From Serripes groenlandicus (Eukaryota > Mollusca > Bivalvia > Cardiida > Cardiidae), in contig JASEVX010000013.1 in NCBI GenBank assembly GCA_031761405.1, positions 36,132,694 to 36,196,693 on the forward strand: a stretch of DNA of 64,000 nt. The letters are read 5' to 3'. Both the position numbers and the translations under genes were made by a program. Of this stretch, positions 48,199 through 59,782 are shown one piece after another. Each line of letters opens with the position of its first letter. Position 1 is the first letter of the stretch. A model generated the notes under the pieces. It was not told the origin of the DNA, did not search any database, and worked only from the letters and a program-made list of their open reading frames with translations.

Positions 48199-48745
48199 AG
48201 AGCTGTCCGTAAGACAGCGCGCTCAACTATGTAACCGCTCGACTATTTAAAGTTTCAATGCAATGCGTCAAGTAGTTACTGAGATATGGTCTCCTAATGA
48301 AGTTAAACTTTAACCAGAATGGCTAAGTCACAAAGGGCCACAATTTGCATAATATGCAGGAAAGATTTAATCCAACTTGATTTTAAGCTTAGATTGGATG
48401 GTTTGGAATAGCTCTATACAGTTTAAATGCAATGCATCAAGTAGCAAATAAGATGTACTCTTAAGGTAGTTGCACTCAAAAGTTTAACCAGAATTGTGAG
48501 TTTAACAGAATGTATAAGTAAAAAAGAGCCATTATGTGTATTAAATGCAGACTAGAGTTATCTTGCTTGATTAATTACATAGCTGTGATTGTTGAGAAGC
48601 CTTGTATTAGGTTTTTCAATGCAATACTTCAAGTAGTAATTGGGCTATGGTGTAATATATTTACTTGCATACACAACCGTAAACAAGGTGTGACGCCGAC
48701 GCCAGGGGGAGTAGAATAGCTTTCATATTCCCCAAATAGTCGAGG
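48199..48745 (+). repeat. AGAGCTGTCC...AGTCGAG interspersed repeat with three ~175-bp units
   Basis: It starts AAAAAAGAGCTGTCCGTAAG and ends GTGACGCCGACGCCAGGGGG, AGTAGAATAGCTTTCATATT and CAAATAGTCGAGG. Units carry TTTCAATGCAATGCGTCAAG, TAGTTACTGAGATATGG and TTTAACCAGAAT near 48250, 48425 and 48615. The small frame at 48534-48719 is part of the repeat. Confidence 0.7.
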
Positions 48746-49377
48746 TAATGATCTAACTTGATCATATTCCGTTATACTGCTTTAAACCTTTTATCTAAAT
48801 ATAAACACAATTTGTGTTGCTGCGGCAGCAGGAAGGGAATAAAATGCCTAAACGGTAAATTTCTTTTTCTCTGAATCCGATTGGCCAATTCCAAGATAAT
48901 TTAGTGCAAACGTTCTTTGGGTGATCCTCTACAAGATTTGCTTAAGCCATGTTGATTGGTTAAAAAAATGGCAGCCAGACGGCATCAGCAAAGGGGCAAA
49001 TGACGAAACTTAAAAGTTCCTTTTCTATTCAAGTTTTTGTCTTATTTCCGGATACATTTGTCATTTGTTCAAGTCATATTGATTGGCTTGAAAAGATAAA
49101 TGCCATGATGCATGAAAATATGGATAAAATTAACCTTTAGCTTTAAAAAAAATCTCCTACCAAACCATTGGACTGATATCCACCGAACTTCACGGGTATG
49201 TTACATTGGCGGTCTCTAACAAACTGTCGAAAGATTAAATATCATAACAAATGTCCTTTATTGATAAGTTTCATTTACAGTAACTTCTCCCAGCAGTTTC
49301 ATTCACGCTCTTGATTACATTTTCTCCGATTTTAGCAGTAACACACATTCTACATATCTATAAATCTGGTGATCGGT

Positions 49378-49425
49378 TGAGGGCCACGCTTGAGGGCCAC
49401 GCTTGAGGGCCACGCTTGCCCTCTG
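49378..49425. repeat. Short 15-bp tandem repeat
   Basis: GAGGGCCACGCTT occurs three times in direct succession (period 15). Confidence 0.8.
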
Positions 49426-49959
49426 TTTTGGAGATGCAAAACACTTTTTTACATTATTACATTAATTTTGGTTTAGGCATTTTTATATTAATCGGTTCAT
49501 TGTTAGACAAATGTTCTGTCAAAATACAAACTTGTAATCAGTTTCGTTTAACAGCATTTAAAGTAAAGTATAATACTGGTGAAGAAAATCATTTAAAACA
49601 CAACTGTTTGGGTACATTACACTTCTAAGTTTACTGTTATCATTCAAAATATAATAGATTGTATTAATATATTACATACTGTGAATGAATCCGTTTGTTC
49701 AGTACAGCCAATGAATTGGACTGTCATGAATGTTCCCGGTTGGATTTTCGTAGATTTATCGGGTAATATGATAATTAAAAAAATGTATTATGTTGACCGA
49801 ATGATATATTCATAGTTGGGTCAATTAAATGTCACACGATAAACAAGAATTTATAGTCTTGGAAATATTTAATTCTGGCATGATGCATCATCACTTGTCT
49901 GTCATGGTGGGGATTTTCTTTAGATAATTATTTCTATATGCACTTCTGCATCTCCTCCG

Positions 49960-50320
49960 AGTAATATTAGCTCAAATCTCGTTTCGCAATCGATGTAACA
50001 ACAGTTTAAACTAGATTTCGCTGGTTTGATCTAGTTGATCAGTGAAGACAAAGTACGGTATCATAATTGGTAACGGGGAAGGCTTTTTACCTAGAAATCG
50101 AATTAAATTCGTTTGTATGGTGTTTTACACCAGTTTTAACATTATTTATAGTCTTAAATTTCCCGTCGTTTTCTGGGTGAGTTATCAGTGCTACTGGTCC
50201 CTTTATACTGACACCGGCATTTCAGTAGTTAAGCAATTCCAAGAATCTTGAGCGCCAATGAGGGAAAGCTATTACTGCCATTTATAAACACTTTGGTATG
50301 ACCGGTTTGTTCGAATCACG
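49960..50320. repeat. Dispersed duplication, copy 2 (partner at 28230-28625)
   Basis: Shared blocks are listed under the partner; here they are TTTCGCAATCGATG, GATCTAGTTGATCAG, AAAGTACGGTATCATAATTG, CAGTGCTACTGG, ATACTGACACCGGCA and TTTGGTATGACC. It adds TGGTGTTTTACACCAGTTTT, the SINE-tail motif in inverse orientation. Confidence 0.6.
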
Positions 50321-50639
50321 ATGCCAACATTCTTGTTAAGAAACGCGATTGAGCTTACTTGTCTGCTGTTGAGTTTGCAGTCATTGTCCAACTTAAGTCT
50401 TTTCCCTCTGTCTGTCTGTCTGCCTGCCCATCTGTCTGGTTTCGGTATAAATTGTCAATACATATTAAGGACTTTTCCATCTATGGAATTACTTTGAATC
50501 TATTGATTCGATTATCAGTACGTGCGGATACGTGTTTATAAAGAAGTGCAACATGCGTCTGCATAAATGTGCAGGTTCGCTTTTGTTTACAGTCCTGTGG
50601 TTTTTCTGATTCAGGAATCATCACTCTATAACTCTTGTC

Positions 50640-50737
50640 CCCTGAGACGGAATATGTCGGCTCGGATTAGCCTACGCGGAATGATCTGGGTCGATACATT
50701 ACGCAGAGTCCATAATGTTGGTTTTCTCCTGGGACAT
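50640..50737. repeat. GATTAGCCTACGC foldback repeat, copy 2
   Basis: CCTGAGACGGAATATGTCGG, TTAGCCTACGC and GATCTGGGTCGATACATTACG match the copy at 23745-23845 block for block. Confidence 0.65.
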
Positions 50738-51253
50738 GGCTCCATTATATATATGTGCACGGGTATAATTTGCATTGGATTGTCGGATTGGATGTCCAGG
50801 TGTCCGGGTCAACTACGAAGGACATTCTGACTATTCTGTGTGCGCGTGTGTATGGTAAAAGTTGTTTTATGTTCGTCTTCATATGCACGTGTATACTTTG
50901 CATTACCTTTCGGGTCAACTACGAAGGACATCATCACTGAAATGTTCTTTTTTCTGTGCGCGTAATTATGGTATGTATATATATTTATACGTGTCCGGGT
51001 CAATTACATAGGACATTCTCATTAACATGCGCTGTTCTGTTTCCGCATGTGTTAAAATACATGTGTTATATATTTGTCGTTTCTTCACTTAATTTCTATC
51101 TTATCTGAAGTTGTTCCTGTTTATTCTCTAAAGTTAGTTTACATCTCTTTTCTGTGAAAATTAGCTGAGTTATCATCCCCTGTATTCACATGCTTTCATA
51201 TATAATGATCTTAAATTGTAAAAAGAAAAGAATTCAATTGATGAATAAATGAA

Positions 51254-51490
51254 GAGCCTCTGTGATGTAGTGGTAGAGCGTTCGCCTCGGTTGCGGGAGG
51301 TCGTGGGTTCGATGGCAGTTCAGTTATGGCTGCCATACCTGGCGCTCAGGGTTGCTTGGTAAGCATTACGACTGACTGGCTGGTTTCAGGATAAATAGAC
51401 CAGTAGTACTGGTGAATTACCCAGGATAAACGCCGTGATATAACTGAACAATTGTTAAAACCGGCGTAAAACACAAAACAACCAATCAAC
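51254..51490 (+). mobile_element. tRNA-headed SINE (TGATGTAGTGG A box)
   Basis: The head GCCTCTGTGATGTAGTGGTA and the B box GTGGGTTCGATGGC are followed by a body (CTGGCGCTCAGGGTTGC) and the tail ACGCCGTGATATAACTGAAC plus AAAACCGGCGTAAAACAC. The acceptor stem does not close, so this is a SINE and not a tRNA gene. Confidence 0.65.
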
Positions 51491-51986
51491 CAATTGACAA
51501 ATGCTCGTCTGGTGTATGTACCTCTGCCGGGCATTCATATCAATCTCTTACCTTCTAAAATTACTAGGCCTAATACATTACAAATATCCGTTTTCCCCAT
51601 GTCTTGGTTATAAACACTTGATCACGTTAATGAAATTGTATATTAACAATGTATGTATTTTATGTTATTTCTCATGCTGTACCTATTGTACCTGAGAGAA
51701 ATAAAGATAGTGTTCTGTTCCGATTCATTCTCATCGCCGTATCGTTTCTACATGAGTCATGGACATGCAAATCGACATGAATTTTCAAACTGTGTGACAT
51801 ATGGAGAAACTGCACATCATGGGCAAGTTCTACAGTTGCCTCAATAATTTCAATTGTCGTTTACTGTAAATGCGTAAACCTGCATCCACATATGGGAAAT
51901 GATTAGAAACAAAGTTAACTCAATGTTACGTTTTCAAGGAACTGATGTTATTGTACTTTCAGTGTGCCGAGCCCTCCTGTTTTTCC

Positions 51987-53423
51987 ATGGCTTTTAAACG
52001 TAAGCATTTCGTCTCAGTCGTGGTTTTCTTTGCTACCACCGGTTTGCTCTGGAACCATTGGTACAAGGAACAATCTTCACTCACGTCAATCAATGTCGGC
52101 CGTGTTGAAGAAAGGTACGCTATACATGCAGGCATAGCAACGAAGATGCCCGATACTATATCTACTACTCTAATAACAACAAAGATGCCGGATTCTACAT
52201 CTACTGCTCTACTCACAACGAAGATGCTCGATACTACATCTACTACTCTAATAACAACAAAGATGCCGGATACTACATCTACTGCTCTACTCACTACGAA
52301 GATGCCCGATACTACATCTACTACTCTAATATCAACAAAGATGCCAGATACTACATCTACTGCTCTACTCACACCGAAGATGCCTGATACTACATCTACT
52401 ACTCCACTCACAACGAAGATGCCTGATAATACATCTACTACTCTAATAACAACGAAGATGCCGGATACTACATCTACTGATCTACTCACAACGAAGATGC
52501 CCGATACTACATATACTACTTTACTCTCAACAAAGATGCCAAAGATTACATCTACTATTCTACTCACAACGAAAATGCCCGATACTTTATCTACTAGTTC
52601 TCCAGAAAAGTGTACAGACGAGTTTAGACAGCAACACCTGTTGACAACTGGACTAATTGGCAGAACAGGGAACATATTCTTTCAAATAGCGACCATAATT
52701 GGGATGGCTAAACGAACCTGCTATACCCCGGTATGCCCAAAGAAGTACTTACCTTTTTTTGACTCGATATTTAATCTGAAGAACGTAGATCGACGAGATT
52801 ATAACGTATCTTTATTTAATGTATTAGGTGAACCGGGGTGTGCAACTTATGACGATAAAATAAAATCAAAAATAAAACCGGGTTACAACTGGACGCTTCA
52901 TGGATATCGACAGAGTTTCAGATATTTCAAAGAATACAGTGACTTGGTGCGATCTTCTTTTATTTTCAAAGATACCGTAAAACAGAACGTTTCAATATAT
53001 TTGAATGATAAACAGTTTTATAATAAAGTAAAGGTTTGTATGCACGTGCGTCGCGGAGATATGTTAAATCTATTGCATTATTTCAACGTATCAGACTCAC
53101 AATTTATAAGCCGTGCCCTCGTGCTGATGGAAACGATACTACGTCCAGCCAACATTTCCCTAATAGTAGCTAGTGAGGATATAACTTGGTGTAAGGAAAA
53201 CATTAGAAGAGACTACGTGCAATATTCACCGTTTAAAGATGCCGGGTCCGATCTCTATCTTCTAACACAATGTGATCACATGATAATCACGACAGGAACG
53301 TTCGGCTGGATGGGGGCGTGGCTTAATGAAACTGGCCTGGTCGTTTATGATAAAAAGTTGTCTCTCTATCCACCATGTGTGAAAAGAAGTGATTACTTTC
53401 CTAGTCACTGGGTGGGAATATAA
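51987..53423 (+). CDS. GT11 glycosyltransferase, alpha-1,2-fucosyltransferase-like, with Thr-rich stalk repeats
   Basis: A complete 478-residue type II membrane protein. A short basic N-terminus (MAFKRKHF) precedes a signal anchor at about residues 9-22 (VSVVVFFATTGLLW). Residues ~51-205 are twelve tandem 13-residue units (TKMPDTTSTTLIT type), a Ser/Thr-rich stalk likely O-glycosylated. The catalytic domain (~210-478) has GRTGN (225-229), HVRRGDM (353-359), the nucleotide-sugar-binding motif of alpha-1,2/1,6-fucosyltransferases, and TFGWMGAW (from 438). Several N-X-S/T sequons fit a Golgi lumenal domain. It should transfer fucose from GDP-fucose to beta-galactose; the acceptor is inferred. 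I chose ATG 51987 because a TTGTACTTTCAG acceptor ends at 51962 and would exclude an earlier ATG at 51945; a 5' UTR exon upstream is expected. The coding part is one exon. Confidence 0.85.
   Translation: MAFKRKHFVSVVVFFATTGLLWNHWYKEQSSLTSINVGRVEERYAIHAGIATKMPDTISTTLITTKMPDSTSTALLTTKMLDTTSTTLITTKMPDTTSTALLTTKMPDTTSTTLISTKMPDTTSTALLTPKMPDTTSTTPLTTKMPDNTSTTLITTKMPDTTSTDLLTTKMPDTTYTTLLSTKMPKITSTILLTTKMPDTLSTSSPEKCTDEFRQQHLLTTGLIGRTGNIFFQIATIIGMAKRTCYTPVCPKKYLPFFDSIFNLKNVDRRDYNVSLFNVLGEPGCATYDDKIKSKIKPGYNWTLHGYRQSFRYFKEYSDLVRSSFIFKDTVKQNVSIYLNDKQFYNKVKVCMHVRRGDMLNLLHYFNVSDSQFISRALVLMETILRPANISLIVASEDITWCKENIRRDYVQYSPFKDAGSDLYLLTQCDHMIITTGTFGWMGAWLNETGLVVYDKKLSLYPPCVKRSDYFPSHWVGI
52137..52604 (+). 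repeat. Coding minisatellite, 39-bp unit, 12 copies
   Basis: In-frame 39-bp units encode TKMPD-TTST-TLIT or TKMPD-TTST-ALLT. The two variants mostly alternate over the first six units, giving a 78-bp higher-order period. Differences between units are mainly single substitutions; no frameshift has occurred. Confidence 0.9.
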
Positions 53424-53635
53424 GATTGTTCTCCATTGCATCCATTCGAATACGGATCGCCATCCATAATGTCGGTAACTTAACACGTGTGCACATATCA
53501 AAAGGATCCTCGTTTCACGAACATCTAGCGGCCTGCGGGTAACGACCAGGAAACATTCAGATCAGCCTGTGCCTCCACACAGTCAGATCAGGATCTTCCC
53601 TGTTCAACATCTAGTCTTATAAACATTTATTTATT

Positions 53636-54030
53636 TATTTTTTGGGTTTGATGCCGCTTTCATTATTAGTTCAGTTATATCACGGCGACAGTTCACTTAT
53701 TCATGATCCTTGGGTAAACAAACCAGTACTAGGCTAGAAAATGTGCCTTGCCCAAGGGCACTCCACCATGACCGTCTTATAAACATCGTGGAGACTTTTG
53801 CAGAATAAATATACCTAGACCTAACCGTAAGACTACGCAATTCGAACGTAATTGCCAATATCTCCAAAACTCCTGAATATCGGTTCAGTATTGTTGGGTT
53901 TGCATTATAACTGATTCGCTAGTGTTAGCATAAATGGGCCAATAGGACTGGTACCCTACTCCAAGGAAACGCCGTGATATAACTTAACAAATTGTTGAAA
54001 GCGACGCAAATCCCCATACAAACAAAATAC
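53636..54030. repeat. Inverted pair of SINE-tail fragments downstream of the fucosyltransferase
   Basis: 53636-53780 carries the tail in minus orientation (GTTCAGTTATATCACGGCG, GTGCCTTGCCCAAGGGCAC), and 53900-54030 carries it in plus orientation (ACGCCGTGATATAACTTAAC). AATAAA at 53804-53809 between them is a candidate polyadenylation signal for the gene. Confidence 0.55.
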
Positions 54031-54714
54031 GGTGTGACGTGACTATGCGACCATGTGCTCATTATAAGGCAGTACATGTACTGAGATTAATCCAGAGAAA
54101 GGGACGACCAATGTTTTGTAAATGTATCCTTATTAGTCGCCGGGCAGGAGCCCTCGACTTATATTTTTAAAAGCTTTTCGGAAAGGACATGGGAGGGTGA
54201 GCTATTATTACAAAAAAACAAATTTAAATGTCTTGAACATATTACAATTGCGTTTGTTTAAAAACACTAAGTTGTGATACATCTAAAATGAAATAAATAT
54301 TCCGATGTTCTAAGTATTTGAAGTTTCTTTATTTTGACTCGCATTTTTGTTTTTTTGTCTTATTTTCGAAGACAAATGATTCCCTATTAAACTTGCAGCA
54401 GACTGTAATGTGTCAATATTGAGATAAAATCACGTCGAATTCTTCTTTAAACAGTAATTTCAACTTACTGAATGTTATTTTCATGTTCAAAGAGATGTAT
54501 TGATTTGTGATGAATTCATTTAATAATGTTAATTCAAGTGTAACGTTACGGCTCGAACTACGATGAATTGATAAATAAATTATATTGGAAGATAGGAAAT
54601 GCTTGAAGGTTTCCTTATTAATATTGGTCATAGTTCTGTCTCGGGAGGGGTAAATTTGAACCTCTCCAATATGAAGCTAGGTCAATAAAGAGAGTTATGA
54701 ATATGTAAACACGG

Positions 54715-54835
54715 CAGTATTTAAGACGTCTGAGAGCCGACTTCTAGAGAGAGATAGGAATATAGCTAGGAGATAGAGAGAGATAGAGGAGGGAGCGGGC
54801 TCATGAAGAGGGGCCGCCGAGATCAGACTCTTGGG
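54715..54835 (+). repeat. Purine-rich GAGA/GATA low-complexity tract
   Basis: AGAGAGAGATAGGAATATAG and AGATAGAGAGAGATAGAGG dominate. The complementary-strand frame here is compositional. From 54031 to 56400 I see no gene. Confidence 0.7.
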
Positions 54836-56414
54836 CGAGAATGAGGGCCAATAATGGAGAGATAGATCCAGATGGGTCCTCTCTGCGGGGACCATAAGGG
54901 GGAAGATATGGTAGTAGAAACGATGTCGCGCAGAGATTATTGCCACTTTGGGCTAATGGAACATTTACTTAAATATCTTGGTAAAAGGAGGCCCGAATAT
55001 TAAATATTGTGTTAGTCACATAGACTTGTTGAACTTTATTATAAAATAGTTTTACAACGCATCACGAAGTACTAAAAGTCATACGAAAACGAGCCAAAGA
55101 TAGAAGGATAACGTTACAGCTTCTTTAAATGACGCAGTGTGACCAGGATAGTCTCATCATAGACTAGATACCGGATATGTGGATCATAAACAATGTAGAA
55201 AAATATGCGTAACATTTGGAAACCTGAAGTCAGAGTAAATTTGGACATTTGTACCTAATAGCAGTGTCATTTACATTTGATATGTTTTACATCCCTCGTG
55301 TTGTTATCACGTTCATACGTCTGTGTGGTTACTGGGAACAAAGCCGTTACGAAGTGAAGCCGAGAGCACGAGAACAGTAAGTCCTTTGATGCAACCCAAC
55401 AGACGAGGGTACCAAAGGCCGACAGTGAATAAGCCGCTCGTGTACGTTTGGATGTTGACCCAAGGATCACGTGTGTCGATCAATCCAAATGAAGGCTGGG
55501 ACAATAACAATATATAATAAAAATAAACTCTTGACTTTTGAATAAGACTGTATTTGGAAGTTCGTAAAATCGTGCGTAACTGTTTTGTTTTGGTATTGAG
55601 AATATTGCAATGGCTTATACTAAGTTCAAGAACAAGTATATAGAATGCAATTTGTAAAAATATTGCAATAGGGATATTTTGGAATATGTAATGGGGGCTA
55701 ATAAGTATTTCTATGGGCTTGGATAAAGGTTTGAATTTGTCTGAAAATGGTAGCCTGTAGATCTGTAGAAAGGAATGAAAATTAAAACTAGGTTATGCGG
55801 AAACAGTTTACAAAGCTAAATAAAGATTAATTCCATGTATAATTGGAAGGCATTGAGACAATGGTTAGGTAAAAGGTTTACCTGGGTCTCGTACTTGGTA
55901 TATGCACGGTATAATATGTCTTTGCAGAGAACCGTTCTTTACACTCACTTACAAATAGTTAATTATAGGTGATTTAAGATGTTTATTTGGTTCGAAACTA
56001 ATGAAGAACAGAACAAACTGAGATGAAACTGGTTTTGATAGAAATACGACTTTGAATGAACACTCTCTACCTATAAAGAGAGTGTAAAGAACGACAATTC
56101 TGCGAAGAAGAATGGTTCACGAATCGGTTTGCATATTGTTATGCATCATAGACACACGGGCGCTCATCATAATACAATTTTAAAACATGAGTAGTTTTTT
56201 ATTTTCATTATATAAAAGGAAGGAAAGAATTACAATAAATTAACATGTAGGGTTCAGTTTATGTTCGAAATTAAGTTTGAAATTATACAACAATTTCAAT
56301 GAAATTTAACTGTTTAGCTGATATTATATTGCGAGGGTGGTCTACTTTGTAAATATATTAGACTACATTTTAACATTTGTCAAATGATATAATTAGGATC
56401 GTGTCTTCAGCGAT

Positions 56415-56490
56415 TTAACCCTTTTCTCATTGTTTTAAAAGTAGATTGCTGCAAAGGTGTCCAATGTTGACGTTAATAGGGGAAAGGTAA
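56415..56490. mobile_element. Mini TTAA MITE (76 bp)
   Basis: TTAACCCTTTTCTCATTG at the left and AATAGGGGAAAGGTAA at the right enclose GATTGCTGCAAAGGTG. It is an internally deleted member of the family. Confidence 0.5.
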
Positions 56491-57432
56491 AATGACGTGC
56501 TATTGCATGCAAATCCTAAATTGTATGTTTTTTGGTTTCATTGATAAATAATAAATCTCAAATATTATGACAAACATCTTGAAAAGTGTATGTGGAATTC
56601 ACAAATCTTATAACTTTTCCTTAATGAAAGCACTGTAAATATACTTAGACTAATGATTGGCAAGATTACTCATTTCCATTACTTTTTATGATCAATAATT
56701 AGTTGGCTGTCTCAACCTACCTTAGAATGGAGATTGGTCATAACAATGAAATGCTTCAATTATATTTCAATGAAGGACATTCACTTTGTTGACAAAAAAA
56801 TGCATGTTATATGATACATTTTCACTTGACCCCACCCCTGATGTTCCAATATGCCCCTCAGTTGATAACTGCTTTTTCAACTACTATAATGTAAGTGTAA
56901 TGCATAACTGCATTATCGATTTCCGGCGACATTGATGCGTTGCATCAACTTTCTCTTGTTTACTCCTTTATACAGACGGCATTTGAATCCTTTGTTTCAA
57001 AGTATAGATAGCTGTACCTGTGATTTTATTTCATTAGTTAACTAGCATGGTTTTAAGGATGTACTGAACTGAGAAGTGGACGTATTATAATATCTAACTT
57101 TTTTTGTAACATTGTTATTTTGAAAGTTTGATGCATGGATAATAACAAATATTTCAATTTTGTTTTATGTTACGGTGCTTAATTTTATGCTAGATTCATT
57201 CATGAAAGCCTTATGATATGCATTTCTATTGCCATTTCAGCGCATGAAAAAGGTACGTATTCATGCAAATTACGCTTTGAAGTTATTTTATCCACATCTT
57301 TGGAGGTTTACATGTTGTAATTAAACCTCAAAAACAGACGTTATTCTGCCCTGGTGAGAACCAATATCTGTGGCAGGTGTAAGAACAGACAGGTGTGAAA
57401 CTTTGAAATAAGGAAAAAAATATATATAATAT

Positions 57433-57552
57433 TCAGGGGCGTAGCTCCCTTTAGACCCTGTAGGCACGTGCCTACACATTCTTTCTAAAAATGCCCCAAA
57501 ATGCAGCTGCAGCGATACATATCTGCGTAATCTATCGACTAGATCGGCCTGC
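57433..57552 (-). repeat. GGGGCGTAGC / TAGGCACGTGCCTA repeat, inverted relative to 22770-22895
   Basis: CAGGGGCGTAGCTCCC, GTAGGCACGTGCCTACACAT, AATGCCCCAAAATGCAGC and ATATCTGCGTAATCTATCGA match the reverse complement of the piece at 22770-22895. It contains the perfect palindrome TAGGCACGTGCCTA. Confidence 0.7.
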
Positions 57553-58242
57553 GCTGTCCGCGAGGTATACCACTTCCAGACAAGTAACAGCGAGATTTGA
57601 TGCAAATAACCACAGTACATGGAACGTAGATGATGACTTTCAGTGAATAATTCAAATGATGTCAATATTAGTGCTTCAACTTTTCACTATCATTGAGAGG
57701 TATTCCCTTATATGGTATGACACTCAGAGGTAATTAAACTAATTTGCATATTAGCACACAAGTAATTCAGAAAGTCCATACAAAATCTAACTGGCGAAAC
57801 ATGTTTGAATCATGTACCTTTGAATTTATCGCCGACATGACTTTTGACATTTGTTTGTTTTGTGTTTTAAACCGTTTCAACAATTGTTCAGTCATATCAC
57901 AGCCTTAAGTTACCAGTACTTATGCTCCGGTCCATTTTTCCCGAATGAGGGAAACAAACCAAAACATCAGTATTTGCAAAAGACATTGGTACAATGTTGA
58001 TAAAGATTATAAATGAGAACATTCTGATCAAAATACACAGCCAACTGACTCTATCATCAACTGGGAATCCTTCCAGCATTTAACCTGATTGAATCGAATG
58101 ATTCAAATCAAGTTCAAGGTATTTCTCTGGTTAATATTTTATGCAAAATGTAACAAAAATATCAATGAAGCTTATGCACTAAATTTCCTTTTAAAAAACG
58201 CTTTAAACTCCATACTGTCAAAATATTCGTTACAATTTGCAG

Positions 58243-58378
58243 ACTGTGTGGACTGTTTGCCCATTGGTTAAAGACAAATAATGCTGGTTGCATCGACTTT
58301 TGACAAATGTCGCAAAGAATATGTGCTCAGCTGAGGTTTAAACTCACAACCCTCGGATTGACAGCCCGTGTCGATACA
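58243..58378 (-). mobile_element. tRNA-derived SINE, copy 3
   Basis: On the minus strand it reads ACACGGGCTGTCAATCCGAG, GTGAGTTTAAACCTC, GACATTTGTCAAAAGTCGA and ACCAATGGGC, collinear with the copy at 21978-22112. Confidence 0.65.
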
Positions 58379-58484
58379 GGCATGTTTCAAAGAAATAAAC
58401 AACAAATATACAAACTTTCATTTGACATTTAGGTTAACAGAGTATTTCTTTCTTTCAAAATGTAAAAATATAACACAAATTATG

Positions 58485-59350
58485 TTCGTCCGTCCGTCCA
58501 CATACAATACTGCTATAATTTGAAAAGATCTTGGTAGAGGTCCACTAGATGATGCTACATAGCAAATATCAAATGCATGGGCCTTCTACTTCAATACAAG
58601 CTGATTTTTTAAAGTTTTGGTTAATTTCCCCTTTTTTGTTGCCGTTGCCGAGTTTTCGCTGAAATTTAAATCTTTGAACAATTTTGAAAGAGGGCCACCA
58701 CGGGAACATTCCTGTGAAGTTTGGTTGATATTGGTCCTGTGGTAAAGTAGGAGATGAAGATTAAAGCTAAAATTAAACGACGGACGACGGACCCAAAGTG
58801 ATCAGAATAGCTCACCTTGAGCCTTTGGTTCTAGGTGATCTCAAAACCTCACCCTTTGTTGTCTTTCTTTTGTCAAATAAATATGATAATTTTTGGCCGA
58901 ACATGACCCATATTCAAACAATGCCTAAATATTATCAAGACAAACAATCTAACAAAGTGTTTACAAGATTGTTGTCAAATTTGGCCTAGTGACCTAATTT
59001 TTTACTGGACATGACTTGATTTTTCGACCAATCAACATGGCTTAAAGAAATCTGATAGAAGGTCATCCAAGGAACATTTCTATAAAATTATTTGAAAATC
59101 TGCCAAACAGTTTGGGAGAAGAAGAATTTTCTTTTTTCTTTCGTTTCGTTGCCATCGAAAATAGAATTCTGCATGGATCCCAATAATTTGAAGGAATTCT
59201 GGTGAGATCATTGAGAGGATACTTTCTGTGAAGTTTCATTCCAATTGACTTACTGGTTACTGGGGAAAAGATGTTGACGCACGACGGACGCGGGACAAAA
59301 GGCGATCACAATTACTCACCTTGAGCACTTCGTGCGCAGGGGAGCTAAAA
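58485..59350 (-). repeat. TTTTTAGCTC-type repeats, minus orientation
   Basis: The minus strand from 59350 reads TTTTTAGCTCCCCTGCGCAC, GAAGTGCTCAAGGTGAG and GTCAACATCTTTTCCCCAGT, as at 6065. A second, distinct member (TGAGCTATTCTGATCACTTT, CCTACTTTACCACAGGACC, AACTTCACAGGAATGTTCCC) lies at 58485-58810. Confidence 0.65.
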
Positions 59351-59782
59351 AGATCTAGTTTCATATTTCAATTATATGTTTATTGAATAATAGCAAACAT
59401 TCCGAGGTACATTTTCATCAAGCATAAAATCAACATAGTCTTCCCGGTAAAAATGAAAATGAGACCTAGATTTATTTCATCAAATGATTTAATGCTTATG
59501 AGAGCAAAACTGAGAGATATTGACAAAAGGACCCAGTTATAATTAATCATTTTCATGACAACAAGCTTTGTCTTTAGACTTAAGCTATACACAAGCATTC
59601 TTGAAATGTTGAAAATTCTGCTTGTTGAAATGCTGTTAAATTATTCAAATATATCTAGTTTTACATTTTAATTGTGTGTTTATTGAATAAAAGCAACATA
59701 CAAACATTCTAAGGTACATTTATACTAAGCATAATTTCTTTACACACATGACCAAACTTTATTTATGTACTATCATAAAGAC

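Noticed and set aside
51959..52675. A 238-codon minus-strand frame
   Set aside because: It is the antisense shadow of the fucosyltransferase repeat region and has only repeat-derived peptide.
54695..54946. A minus-strand frame opposite the GAGA/GATA tract
   Set aside because: Serine/leucine-rich composition follows from the purine-rich tract; nothing indicates a gene.
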